Source: Sedimentitalea nanhaiensis DSM 24252
GTDB lineage: Bacteria; Pseudomonadota; Alphaproteobacteria; Rhodobacterales; Rhodobacteraceae
Assembly (NCBI RefSeq): GCF_000473225.1
Contig: NZ_AXBG01000001.1
Location: 1-55,854, forward strand
DNA: 55,854 nucleotides
Reading direction: 5' to 3'
In this document: piece by piece, positions 1 through 8,073 of the stretch
Numbering within the stretch: the stretch's first letter is position 1
Layout: every line of letters starts with the position of its first letter
The notes under the pieces: generated by a model
What the model saw: only the letters and a program-made list of their open reading frames with translations
Databases searched by the model: none
What the model was told of the DNA's origin: nothing
Program-made: the position numbers and the translations under genes

Positions 1-1
1 T

Positions 2-36
2 GGCGGCTCCGGGGATCAGTGGCCCCCGGAGCCGCC
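2..36 (+). terminator. 13-bp perfect hairpin at the window edge
   Basis: Bases 2-14 (GGCGGCTCCGGGG) pair perfectly with 24-36 (CCCCGGAGCCGCC) around a 9-base loop. No T-run follows, so it is not a textbook Rho-independent terminator. If the window is circular, the hairpin lies 14 bases after the stop of the beta-helix gene ending at 55844 and between two convergent genes, which is where a terminator is expected. Confidence 0.5.
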
Positions 37-251
37 GACAATAAGCCGACAGTAAAAGGTCAAACGACACTTTCAGTCTTACAATCCGGTTGTTGAAGCG
101 GATGAATTTGGACCCGCCTGCGTAGCGCAAAGACCTTGAAGAAGTTTCGGTGTTCGTCGCCAGAGCTTTCTGGAAAACAGGGGAGATTTACCGAGAGATC
201 CGCGTAAGACGCAACCGCCCCGGTGCTCTCTGTTTGGCCGGTGTCAACGTG

Positions 252-653
252 TCATTTGCCTGCCATCCCGGCCAGAGCCAACAAACCTTCCAACGCCTGC
301 TTGAAGGGTTCTTCGGTCTCAATCTCATCTCGCAGGTCAGCCATACGGAACATCGTGACGATTCCGAGCTCGGCATCCGACAGGGGCAGTCCAAGAACAT
401 CCACGAGGACCTCATGCACACCCGGGTGATATTCCTGGATCGCGATGATCAGGAAATGCTTTTCGTCCATGCCAAGGGTCTGGGCCAGGGCGGGAATGCG
501 ATTCAACGGAACCCGGGTTTCGCCGGACTTGAGCATCGAGATAATGTTGGCGTGTTTAAAGCCTACACGATCCGCGATTTCGCGTTGCGTCAATTCAGAT
601 GCATCGATTGCCTTTTCAAGAAGAATGGCGGTGGGACTGTAAATACTGTTCAT
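252..653 (-). CDS. Xre-family helix-turn-helix regulator
   Basis: 133-residue protein with a Cro/C1-type helix-turn-helix at about residues 21-62 (LTQREIADRVGF, then a recognition-helix region with NIISMLKSGE) and a helical C-terminal half of unknown role. The frame stays open far upstream, but the ATG at 653 is chosen because AGGAG lies 7 bases before it and the HTH follows directly. The family binds operator DNA as a dimer. The gene stands alone, convergent with whatever lies across the left edge. No toxin partner is visible next to it, so a plasmid copy-control or general regulatory role is only a guess. Confidence 0.8.
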   Translation of the reverse strand: MNSIYSPTAILLEKAIDASELTQREIADRVGFKHANIISMLKSGETRVPLNRIPALAQTLGMDEKHFLIIAIQEYHPGVHEVLVDVLGLPLSDAELGIVTMFRMADLRDEIETEEPFKQALEGLLALAGMAGK

Positions 654-1246
654 GGGATATCTCCTGAAGCTGTTTGATTGCTGATGTGCTGTTCTAGTCA
701 GCAGGGAGATGTCCGCATCAGATCGCCGGGGCCGCCGCCCCCCTCCCCGATGCCTGAGAGGGTCATGTGGCGACATAGGCTGCTTGCAGCAGGTTTTCGC
801 GCGAGATGGCGCACCAATAGGACACCTTCGTTGACACAGCGCCTTACCCGAACCAAGCTGAGGATATCTAATGCCGTGAACTTTTGTTGACCAAAAACCC
901 AATCGAGCAACGATGACCATTCGCTCGCTTGAAGTCGATCCGGGTCAACTATGGTTGGGCGCAACAGGAATCTTTGCACACGCTGGCGGATAGTAAAAAC
1001 TGCTGTTCATAATAACTTATTAGTATTCCGTACTCACTAAGCTTCAGAAGTCGCGAAATATCTCTTACCTGAACCAAATTGAAATCAGTTTGTCAGCACG
1101 AACCACCTTCTCACCCTTTCCTTGTCGAACTCAGAAAGAGTGATGCGGCTGTCGCAGTTCGAAGGACCCGCCAGGGGCCAAGAGACGAAGACCGACGCAT
1201 CACTCTAATGGGAAAGCATATCAATGGTTCTTTCGGATGGAGACAC
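654..1246. other. non-coding stretch, nothing recognised
   Basis: 593 bases between two reverse genes. Short open frames exist on both strands, but none has a ribosome binding site plus recognisable protein. The part just above 653 must hold the promoter of the Xre gene. The stretch around 1000-1060 is AT-rich. No repeat or RNA gene was seen. Confidence 0.4.
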
Positions 1247-2539
1247 CTAAACCCGCCAGTGACGCGAAAGCGCCCTGAGAGCCCGGTCAACCTTGCGGTT
1301 CAGTTCCACATAGGACATCAACCTGCCCTTCTTTCCCAACTTCGTTGGGCGGGTTGATATTTCCCTAGCCGTATACCTGGCGCGGTTGATCGCTTCGATA
1401 CTCCGGTGGAGCCGATCCAACCCATAAACACCGCTGCGCGCAAAAACATCTGTCTCACTTGCGGAGACCGAAACTGACAATGAAAGAGTATCGCAGGTGG
1501 TTCCAACCGTCGGGAGAAAGAACTCGAAGAAAGGCTTCCTCATTTTCTTGAAATCGACACGGCACAAATCACCGACCGTGTTCAGCCCCACTACCCCCAA
1601 TACCGCATGTTCATCTGTGTTCTTGAGCCTCACTTCGATCCTGGCGCGCCGCTCCTCCGGTGACAGGTCGACCGCGCTGCTGGAACTGGGGTTTCGCCTG
1701 TCGGTTGTTTTATCCATGACGCGCAGCATGACCGCAAATTCCTCTGCACCGATATAGTGGGTCGTGTCGATGGGAGCGGACCTGTGTGAGGCTCGCCGCA
1801 AAGGGACCACCTTATCGTGTGTCAGCCCTAGCCGGGTTGCTTCGACCTTCAACTTGCCCGATAAATCCGAGGTATTTCTATCAATGTTAAATATGGCCGT
1901 GTCCCTACCATTTAGATAAATGTAATACCTTGGTGCGCAACGCACTTCCTCTGTCAGAACCGGCCCCAGGCGCAGGTGTCGCCTGAGCGTATCGGCCATG
2001 CGCCAGCGCAGCAGGTTGCTTGCATCCTGATCTCGACCAGGTTTGGGCTTGACCCTGAAATCAACCGAAACTTCGGTCCCGGCAATCGGCAGCGCCATGA
2101 CCGTAGGGTTGCGTGGTCTGTAGTACTGAAGCATCTCCTCAAGAAACTCCATCATTTCCCGCGCCACGGGCTGTTGCAGACGCAGAATGAAATCGTGACC
2201 GATGTATCCGGTTTCTCCGTCAGGTCCGGAGACAAAGATGGTTGATTGCGAACCAAGCTTATCGAGCATCTTCTTGGCGTGGAAATGAATATTCCGAGCC
2301 TGATGGAGACCCGGGGTGTTTTGCATACGAACCTCGATCCAATCGATCACTGCAGTGCATCTGAAGTCGTTCAGATCGATATCAGGGCTGAGAATGCTAC
2401 GACCATCTAGAACCGGCTGTGGGCTTGCGCCTGATGCTGCTGTGTAGGTGCTCTGAGAATAACGCAGGGCGGGCGGATCCAGATGTGTGGGCCAGATCGG
2501 AGCTTTGTTGAACTTCAGGGGGATTTTCAGCCGTGTCAT
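1247..2539 (-). CDS. hypothetical protein, possibly replication-initiator-like
   Basis: 430-residue soluble protein that I cannot assign firmly. It has an N-terminal stretch with DWIEVR (about residue 66), a central part with GHDFILRLQQP and EVSVDFRVKP, and a C-terminal part with RARIEVRLKN followed by a FFEFFLP-like segment. This order (a DWIEVR strand, an 'F.IRLQ.P' strand, an 'EVSVDF' strand and a late 'R.EVRL' element) recalls plasmid or phage replication initiation factors of the Rep_trans kind, but I see no clear catalytic tyrosine motif. It stands alone on the reverse strand and ends 593 bases from the Xre gene. It could equally be a conserved plasmid protein of unknown function. Confidence 0.6.
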   Translation of the reverse strand: MTRLKIPLKFNKAPIWPTHLDPPALRYSQSTYTAASGASPQPVLDGRSILSPDIDLNDFRCTAVIDWIEVRMQNTPGLHQARNIHFHAKKMLDKLGSQSTIFVSGPDGETGYIGHDFILRLQQPVAREMMEFLEEMLQYYRPRNPTVMALPIAGTEVSVDFRVKPKPGRDQDASNLLRWRMADTLRRHLRLGPVLTEEVRCAPRYYIYLNGRDTAIFNIDRNTSDLSGKLKVEATRLGLTHDKVVPLRRASHRSAPIDTTHYIGAEEFAVMLRVMDKTTDRRNPSSSSAVDLSPEERRARIEVRLKNTDEHAVLGVVGLNTVGDLCRVDFKKMRKPFFEFFLPTVGTTCDTLSLSVSVSASETDVFARSGVYGLDRLHRSIEAINRARYTAREISTRPTKLGKKGRLMSYVELNRKVDRALRALSRHWRV

Positions 2540-3472
2540 AGATGTCTGGCGGCCTCATTGTTTGTGTGGGCTTGAGTTGGCGCGGCTGAAATCGCCGTGA
2601 CCTCGATAGAACGTGATGCGATACACGGATCAGTAAGCAACGAAACCGGAACAGGGAAAGGCCAGGTCCGGACCTGACCGGCCAGAACACATTCAGGTAG
2701 ATACCTACAAGGGTTGAATAGATCGGAAGGTCTGTTCCCTTTGGGTTGGTCGATAAGAGAAGGTGGTCTTACAGGAGGCAGCCGCAGGCCGGCAGAGCGC
2801 GCCGCTGACAGGCGTCATCGCTGGGAGTAGGGTTTTCCGCCAAAACACGATAGACACCACCCACGGTCACCCTGTGCGCTCTCATGGCCCCCTACACACC
2901 TCCCCGGTGACACGGGAGTTTCCAGACAGTCCTTCCAGTCTGATCTGGCAACCAGCTTCAAACAGTTGGAACCCGGGTCAAGGTCGCTGATCCTAGATAG
3001 CGCTCCGAAAGGGGCGATGTATAATCGAGGTCGTATTGCAACGTTTCAACTCCGAACGACGCGGGAACCCAGATGGCAGATCGAGGCAACAAGGCGGTCG
3101 AGGACAGAGTGCATCAGCGCCATCAGAAATACCGAATATTTCATATTATTGAGATCAAACATTCTCGGTCTCTTGCACGGTTTTACCCCATATTGACCCC
3201 GTATTAATCCCGGGCGGTTTTGGGGTTTTTCATAGGGGTTAGTGGTGATGTTTCGCTGGGTGTTCTGGGTTGATGTCAGCCTTGAGAAATGAAGGTTTCC
3301 AGGGAAAGGCTTGCTCCGCGCCGAGAGCGCAGGAAGATGGAAAATCGGAAGTCCTAGAGATTGGGCGATCTCTCTATGGGGCGATGCCGGCAAGAAAATC
3401 CAAACCGCCAAGCAATCCTTGGAGAGGGCCGTATGCCAGTGGGGTGATCAGAATTGTAGGTGTTCCGTGAAG
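2540..3472. other. long non-coding region upstream of origin 1
   Basis: About 930 bases without a convincing gene, between the reverse hypothetical gene and the DnaA box of origin 1. It contains G-rich and T-rich runs around 3190-3260 (GGGCGGTTTTGGGGTTTTT) and a small inverted repeat CCAAG/CTTGG near 3409-3423. No tRNA-like fold or insertion-sequence end was found. It may carry a counter-transcript or the distal part of the origin, but nothing in the sequence proves this. Confidence 0.35.
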
Positions 3473-3481
3473 TTATCCACA
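3473..3481 (+). promoter_or_regulatory. DnaA box of origin 1
   Basis: TTATCCACA, the consensus DnaA-binding 9-mer, about 100 bases before the first iteron. Origin 2 has the identical word at 14479 in the same relative place, which makes chance unlikely. Host DnaA probably helps open the origin here. Confidence 0.75.
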
Positions 3482-3500
3482 GGGGCCTGGTCGCTCATGG

Positions 3501-3531
3501 GTGTTAAATATGTGTTAGAATCTGTGTTACG
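3501..3531 (+). repeat. AT-rich 11-mer direct repeats (likely unwinding element 1)
   Basis: Three successive variants of TGTGTTA(AATA): GTGTTAAATA, TGTGTTAGAATC and TGTGTTACG. They lie between the DnaA box and the iterons. The same motif in the same place in origin 2 suggests the DNA-unwinding element. Confidence 0.65.
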
Positions 3532-3584
3532 GTCCAGATAGTTGAGGCTAACCCTCTGAAACTAATAATGTTTGCAGAGGCTCT

Positions 3585-3704
3585 GGTGGGTAAACGCACG
3601 AAAAATGGTGGGTGATAACACGAAAGATGGTGGGTAAAAGCACGAAACTCTTGACTGCGGTGTGTGAAAGCACGAACGTAAAGCATGGTGGGTGATAACA
3701 CGAA
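3585..3704 (+). repeat. iteron array of origin 1 (five copies)
   Basis: Five direct repeats of about 18 bases at 3585, 3607, 3629, 3659 and 3687. The consensus is GGTGGGTRAWARCACGAA; copy 4 begins GGTGTGTGAA. The first three are spaced exactly 22 bases, the later ones 30 and 28. The last copy starts inside the ATG of the rep gene at 3685. Iterons are binding sites for the Rep initiator, used for origin firing and usually for self-repression. Confidence 0.85.
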
Positions 3705-4725
3705 TTCGAGATCTCCGCTTCTGCCGGATCGGATGCAGCAGGCAGACTTCTTTGTCTGCGATATCTTCGATGCCGTGCCGAAGGGCGATATGGCATCTAT
3801 GGAGCACCCGATTTTCTCGATTTCAACGAAGCCGGACCGACACATCCGCCGGTATGAAAGTGGGCAAAACTTCGTCGAGGTCACACCTTCAATGAAGGGA
3901 CTAGCAACAGTCCATGACCGGGACGTGCTGATTTATTGTATCAGCCAGTGCATCGCAGCCTTGAACGAGGAACGTGAGGTCAGATCGACCATTCGCTTCC
4001 GGGCATATGACCTGCTGAAGGCTACAAATCGTGGAACGGACGGACGGGGCTATGAACAGCTTAGGGCTGCCTTGGAGCGCCTACAGGGTACGGTGATCAC
4101 GACCAACCTTATCACCGGCGGCAAGGAAGAGTTCGATGGTTTCGGATTAATCGACCGGTTCAGGATCGTTCGCGAAACACGCGACGGAAGGATGCAGGAA
4201 GTAGAAATCAGGCTTTCGGATTGGGTGTTCAACGCCATCCGCCATCGTGAAGTGCTGACCCTGCATCGCGATTATTTCCGCCTGCGAAAACCGTTGGAGA
4301 GACGCATTTATGAGCTTGCCCGCAAGCATTGCGGTGCCAAAAAGGAATGGAAGATCGGGCTCGCGAAACTGCAAGCCAAGTGCGGTTCCAGCTCTACTGA
4401 AAAGGAGTTTCGCCGCCTGGTCATGAATATCGTGCGTCAGGATGGGCAACATGCCCACATGCCCGATTATGCCGTTCGGATGGAAGACGACATGGTGACC
4501 TTTACGAACCGGCGCAACGATCAAGTCGGAACCGCGGCCGCTGCCTTCTCACACATCCGGCTTGATCCTGAAGCCTACCATGACGCCCGGGCAGTCGCCC
4601 CGGGATGGGATGTGCATGTCCTCGAACAGGAATGGCGGGGGTGGATGACGGAACCACCCCGCAACCCCAATGCCGCCTTCATTGGATTTTGCAAAAAGGT
4701 ATTCGAAAGACGCGGAAGACCTTAG
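3685..4725 (+). CDS. replication initiator protein A (RPA family), copy 1
   Basis: 346-residue plasmid initiator of the RPA family, which binds iterons and starts replication. Diagnostic segments are DFFVCDIFDA (residue 21), HPIFSISTKPD (41), DRDVLIYCISQ (about 74), YDLLKATNR, LSDWVFNAI, DYFRLRKPLERRIYELARKH and a C-terminal APGWDVH...LEQEWRGWM region. The ATG at 3685 is chosen because the homologous protein at 14737 starts at the equivalent place and both keep the conserved N-terminus. No strong Shine-Dalgarno precedes it, and the start codon is embedded in the last iteron, which implies autoregulation. By eye well over half the residues match the second copy. There is no partition gene beside this copy; a resolvase and a toxin-antitoxin pair follow. 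Confidence 0.9.
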   Translation: MVGDNTNSRSPLLPDRMQQADFFVCDIFDAVPKGDMASMEHPIFSISTKPDRHIRRYESGQNFVEVTPSMKGLATVHDRDVLIYCISQCIAALNEEREVRSTIRFRAYDLLKATNRGTDGRGYEQLRAALERLQGTVITTNLITGGKEEFDGFGLIDRFRIVRETRDGRMQEVEIRLSDWVFNAIRHREVLTLHRDYFRLRKPLERRIYELARKHCGAKKEWKIGLAKLQAKCGSSSTEKEFRRLVMNIVRQDGQHAHMPDYAVRMEDDMVTFTNRRNDQVGTAAAAFSHIRLDPEAYHDARAVAPGWDVHVLEQEWRGWMTEPPRNPNAAFIGFCKKVFERRGRP

Positions 4726-4814
4726 CCAGAACCGCCTCGCCTCTCCGACAGTAACTGCTCAAGACCCGACCAGAGCGTAAGGTCATGCCCCCAACAGGAC
4801 ACAAAATACAACAC

Positions 4815-4947
4815 CACGATAAACACATGTTTGTCGTGATGCGAACCCCGACGGCTGAGCGAGTAGTACTAATACGACCTCGCTTCTACGAAAACCCTGT
4901 ATAAATCAATTGCCGAAAATAACTTCGCCAAATAGGTTTGTCGTGAA
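4815..4947. promoter_or_regulatory. probable res site of the serine resolvase
   Basis: In the 242-base gap before the resolvase gene there is an imperfect 24-base palindrome (4815-4838: CACGATAAACAC then ATGTTTGTCGTG, 20 of 24 positions symmetric). A second copy of its right half, GTTTGTCGTGA, lies at 4936-4946, and a left-half-like word TACGAAAAC lies between them. Repeated half-sites of this sort just upstream of the gene match the layout of resolvase recombination sites. Confidence 0.5.
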
Positions 4948-4967
4948 TTCTTCGAGAGGGCATCACC

Positions 4968-5594
4968 ATGGGACTGATCGGCTACGCACGGATTTCCACC
5001 ATCGAGGGCGTACAGGTTCTCGACCGCCAACTCGATGCGCTCAACGCAGCTGGGTGTGAGCGGATATTCGAAGACCGAGCCTCCGGTGCCAAGGCCGAAC
5101 GCCCCGGTCTTGCAGCTTGTCTCGATTTCTTGCGCAAGGGAGATGTGCTGGTCGTGCTCGATCTGGATCGCCTTGGCCGCCTGGCTGGCGAGCTGATTGC
5201 TTTGATAGATCAACTGGAAGCGCGTGGCATCGCATTCCGCGCGCTAAACGCGCCGATGGACACAACGACCCCGACGGGCCGGGCTTTCCTGCAGATTCAG
5301 GCGGCTTTTGCTGAAATGGAGCGCAACATCATCCGCCAAAGGGTGAACGAAGGGCTGGTCGCGGCCCGTGCCCGAGGTCGAAAAGGCGGGCGGCCAAGGG
5401 TCATGACTGTAGACAAGCTGCGCTATGCGACGCATCTCATGGCCGACAGCACACGGTCCATTCCCGAGATCTGCAAGGAATTGGGCGGGATCCGACCCTC
5501 AACCCTGTATCACTATGTCCATGCCGACGGATCGCTGAAGACCGCAGCTCGAGAATTACTGAAAAATGCCGGAAGGGAAGAAAGGCACAATTGA
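4968..5594 (+). CDS. serine site-specific recombinase (resolvase/invertase family)
   Basis: 208 residues, the usual length of small Tn3-type resolvases and Gin/Hin-type invertases. The catalytic domain (about 1-135) begins GYARIST with the nucleophile Ser10, and continues with the D-RASG and LDRLGR motifs and the long E helix (AEMERNIIRQRVNEGL). A GRKGGRPR linker leads to a C-terminal helix-turn-helix (about 145-190, SIPEICKELGG...STLYHYV). The protein breaks and rejoins DNA at paired sites. Next to a replication gene it most likely resolves plasmid multimers or cointegrates, using the palindromes just upstream. No transposase or terminal repeats were seen, so I do not read it as part of an intact transposon. 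It could also be an invertase. Confidence 0.9.
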   Translation: MGLIGYARISTIEGVQVLDRQLDALNAAGCERIFEDRASGAKAERPGLAACLDFLRKGDVLVVLDLDRLGRLAGELIALIDQLEARGIAFRALNAPMDTTTPTGRAFLQIQAAFAEMERNIIRQRVNEGLVAARARGRKGGRPRVMTVDKLRYATHLMADSTRSIPEICKELGGIRPSTLYHYVHADGSLKTAARELLKNAGREERHN

Positions 5595-5797
5595 CCGAAA
5601 AGCGCCGTTTAAACACCGTGGGCATAGCCAATAATCATGCTTATGATCGTGCCGTAAGTGTCGAAAAATCCAAATCGTTTGGTGGGGTTAATGAGGATCA
5701 GCTGGCTGTGTTGAAGCTAGGCAATGAAGGGGTCCTGGCCGATCTCCTAGGACATTATCTTCCTCGGCAGGAACAAGCGTACGGGCGCGTTGGTGTC

Positions 5798-5827
5798 TTG
5801 ACCTTTCCATATTCTGACACAGATATT
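5798..5827 (+). promoter_or_regulatory. possible promoter of the toxin-antitoxin pair
   Basis: TTGACC at 5798-5803, then 17 bases, then AGATAT at 5821-5826, about 35 bases before the antitoxin ATG. This is the best sigma70-like pair in the 267-base gap after the resolvase. The -10 match is only partial. The rest of the gap (5595-5797) holds no recognisable gene. Confidence 0.35.
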
Positions 5828-5861
5828 GACGTACTATCAGTCACTTTGAGTGGGGTTTATC

Positions 5862-6209
5862 ATGGACCTTCAATCCGTCTCTACCGACGGCCTCTTTGCG
5901 CCGCAGCTTGTGGCGAAAACGCTGCGCACAACGGTCGCCGAGATCGCCCAGACCGCAGGTCTGGGGCGGGATGCCCTGGTGCGCTCGGCCAGGATCGGAA
6001 ACCCCAAGACCCAGAAGCGCCTGCGGGAAATGATCGAAATCATTCGCCGGGTCAGCCCCCGCTTCGGGTCGGACCTTCTGGCTTATGCCTGGTATCGCTC
6101 AACACCGCTGCCGGGATATGCGGTGACACCCATGCAGCTTGTCCGCGACGGTCGGGCCGATCTCGTGCACCGCCATCTGGATCGCCTTGATGCGGGCATC
6201 ATGGCGTAG
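5862..6209 (+). CDS. Xre/MbcA/ParS-type antitoxin
   Basis: 115-residue antitoxin of the DUF2384 type. The N-terminal half (about 15-60) carries a helix-turn-helix (TTVAEIAQTAGLGRDAL). The C-terminal half (about 65-115) has the typical toxin-binding block with PLPGYAVTPMQLV, GRADLV and the end motif LDAGIMA. The ATG at 5862 is preferred over an in-frame GTG four codons earlier. It binds and silences the RES toxin encoded next, and the pair normally represses its own promoter. The stop TAG overlaps the toxin's GTG by one base, so the two are translated together. On a plasmid this pair acts in post-segregational killing. Confidence 0.9.
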   Translation: MDLQSVSTDGLFAPQLVAKTLRTTVAEIAQTAGLGRDALVRSARIGNPKTQKRLREMIEIIRRVSPRFGSDLLAYAWYRSTPLPGYAVTPMQLVRDGRADLVHRHLDRLDAGIMA

Positions 6210-6721
6210 TGCATTACCGGGGCACGCTCTATCGGGCACTGAACCCCTATTGGGCCTACAGACCTCTGTCAGGCGAAGGGGCCGCAAACCTGGGAGGCCG
6301 TTTCAATCGGCTTGGCCGCCCCGCTCTGTATCTGTCCTGTGCAATCGAAACCACCATCCTTGAGACCAACCAGGCCGGCACCCTGATGCCAACGACGCTG
6401 GTTGCCTTTGATGTCGATCTTGACCCCCTGTTCGATGCCACGGAACCGGACGCGCTGGATCGCTTCGGAGTCACACCCGCTGATCTTGCGCTCAAGGATT
6501 GGGCCATGCAGATGGAGCTTGAGGGGATCGCGCCAACGCAGGCCTTCGCAGAGGATCTGATCGCCGCAGGGTTCTGCGGCGTGCGTGTGCCCAGCTATGC
6601 CCCCGGAGCCCCTGCCGACGCCTGTAATGTCGTCCTGTGGACCTGGGGGGCCGAGCCTCCCGCCCAGGTCCTGCTGATCGATGGGGAAAACCGCCTCCGC
6701 CATCCACCGGCACCCCCGTAA
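6209..6721 (+). CDS. RES-domain toxin
   Basis: 170-residue RES-fold toxin. The core block lies at residues 8-52: YRALNPYWA, then GGRFNRLG with Arg31, then Tyr41 in ALYLS, then Glu52 in TILE. These match the conserved Arg, Tyr and Glu of the family, which is related to ADP-ribosyltransferases and acts on NAD+ or by modifying a host enzyme. A GTG start overlaps the antitoxin stop by one base (TAGTG). The C-terminus carries the usual CNVVLWTWG segment. Length and motifs are intact, so the toxin is expected to be active. It stabilises the plasmid together with the antitoxin. Confidence 0.9.
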   Translation: MHYRGTLYRALNPYWAYRPLSGEGAANLGGRFNRLGRPALYLSCAIETTILETNQAGTLMPTTLVAFDVDLDPLFDATEPDALDRFGVTPADLALKDWAMQMELEGIAPTQAFAEDLIAAGFCGVRVPSYAPGAPADACNVVLWTWGAEPPAQVLLIDGENRLRHPPAPP

Positions 6722-6954
6722 TAGAACTTACTTCTGGCGCGGGTCGGACAGGCAGACAGTCCGGATATCCGCAATCGTGGGCGGGCGGCGGACATGTTGC
6801 AACGCTTTGGCATCGATTGCACGGCAACGGCCTGATTGTCGATGCAATCGGGCACGCCTGTGCTAAAAGCCTTCGTGTGGCACGCTAAATGTCTTAAAAC
6901 CAACACTTTGTCGGTTGATGTGCTTATCGGGTTTTGTTTGTTATGTAGGGCCTT

Positions 6955-8073
6955 ATGGAAGTTTCCGCGAATAGCTTTGATCGCCTGTGGGCGGACTGCA
7001 AGGACGATTACACCGCTGCCGTGACCCAGGTCGGGGCAAGCGGCTGGTATATTCTGGGTCGGCAGGTCGCCGCGTTCGAGGCCGATCTGGCCACCTATTG
7101 TGGCCGCGACACCGCAGTGGGCTGCGGCAACGGGATGGATGCACTGGAAATCGCATTGCGGGCGGCGGGCATCGGCCCCGGCGACCGGGTGCTGACCACG
7201 CCGCTCAGCGCCTTTGCCACCGGCCTTGCCATCCTGCGCGCCGGGGCTGAGCCGGTCTATTGCGACACCGATGGCCACGGGCTGCTGGATCCGGACGCGG
7301 CCGAGGCTGCTCTGGCCGAAGATCCGTCGATCCGCGCCATCATCCCCGTACATCTTTATGGTTATCTGGCCGACATGCCACGATTCACCGCCATGGCCGC
7401 GGCGCGGGGCATCACGGTGATCGAGGACGCCGCCCAGGCGATCGGCGCGCGCCGGGATGGCCGGGGCGTCGGGGCCGACGGCCATGCGGTGGCCTTCAGC
7501 TTTTACCCGACCAAGAACCTGGGCGCGATCGGAGACGGCGGCGCGCTGCTGCCTGCAAATGCGGATATGGACGACACCGCGCGGTCGATCCGAAACTATG
7601 GCCAGACTGAACGTTATATCCACGAGGTGATCGGCCTGAACAGTCGGCTGGACGAGCTGCACGCCGCCACGCTGCGTATGGCGTTCCTGCCCCGGCTCGA
7701 CACCTGGCTGGACCGACGCCGCGCAATCGCGGCGGCCTATCTGGCGGGCCTCGACACGCCCCATGCGACCCCTGTGCCGGGGCCCGACCCCGATGGTGCG
7801 GGCTGGCACCTGTTCCCGGTCCTGACAGCCCCCGAGCGGCGTGACGCCTTTCTGGATCACCTGAAACAGCACAGCATCCAGGGCGGGTTGCATTACCCGG
7901 TTCTGATCCCCGACCAGAAAGCGATGACCGACCGGGGCGCGCCTGTGGTCCACGGCACGCTGACCAACGCCCGCCGGTTTGCACAAAGCGAGGTCTCACT
8001 GCCGATCCATCCCTATCTGACGGATGCTGAAGTGGAACATGTAGTATCGACAGTAAGAGCTTGGAAAGGCTGA
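6955..8073 (+). CDS. DegT/DnrJ/EryC1-family sugar aminotransferase (FdtB/QdtB-like)
   Basis: 372-residue PLP-dependent aminotransferase acting on nucleotide-linked keto-sugars. The PLP lysine is Lys187 in SFYPTKNLGAIGDGGA. Other family marks are the early GxGMDALEIAL block, the VIEDAAQAIGA motif and RNYGQTERY. Because a WxcM-like 3,4-ketoisomerase lies two genes downstream, the likely substrate is a dTDP-3-keto-6-deoxyhexose and the product dTDP-3-amino-3,6-dideoxyhexose (Fuc3N or Qui3N type). No rmlA or rmlB is nearby, so the dTDP-4-keto-6-deoxyglucose precursor must come from elsewhere. First of five overlapping forward genes; its TGA shares a base with the next ATG. Confidence 0.88.
   Translation: MEVSANSFDRLWADCKDDYTAAVTQVGASGWYILGRQVAAFEADLATYCGRDTAVGCGNGMDALEIALRAAGIGPGDRVLTTPLSAFATGLAILRAGAEPVYCDTDGHGLLDPDAAEAALAEDPSIRAIIPVHLYGYLADMPRFTAMAAARGITVIEDAAQAIGARRDGRGVGADGHAVAFSFYPTKNLGAIGDGGALLPANADMDDTARSIRNYGQTERYIHEVIGLNSRLDELHAATLRMAFLPRLDTWLDRRRAIAAAYLAGLDTPHATPVPGPDPDGAGWHLFPVLTAPERRDAFLDHLKQHSIQGGLHYPVLIPDQKAMTDRGAPVVHGTLTNARRFAQSEVSLPIHPYLTDAEVEHVVSTVRAWKG

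Noticed and set aside
252-653. Xre-like gene at 252 as half of a toxin-antitoxin pair
   Set aside because: No second small gene overlaps or adjoins it on either side; the only supported pair is at 5862-6721.
150-677. Forward open frame of 175 codons
   Set aside because: It is the antisense of the Xre gene and has no recognisable protein.
4968-5594. Resolvase as part of an intact Tn3-like transposon
   Set aside because: No transposase gene, no long terminal inverted repeats and no target duplication were seen around it.
5591-6190. Forward open frame of 199 codons starting at the resolvase stop
   Set aside because: Its second half runs out of frame through the antitoxin, and the first 90 codons show no family or ribosome binding site.
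6722-6954. Partial repeats around GCATCGATTGCA and GTCGATGCAATC
   Set aside because: They are short and only partly symmetric; no transposase remnant accompanies them, so no insertion sequence is claimed.
6595-7986. Reverse open frame of 463 codons
   Set aside because: It mirrors the RES toxin end and the aminotransferase gene; composition is that of an antisense shadow in high-GC DNA.
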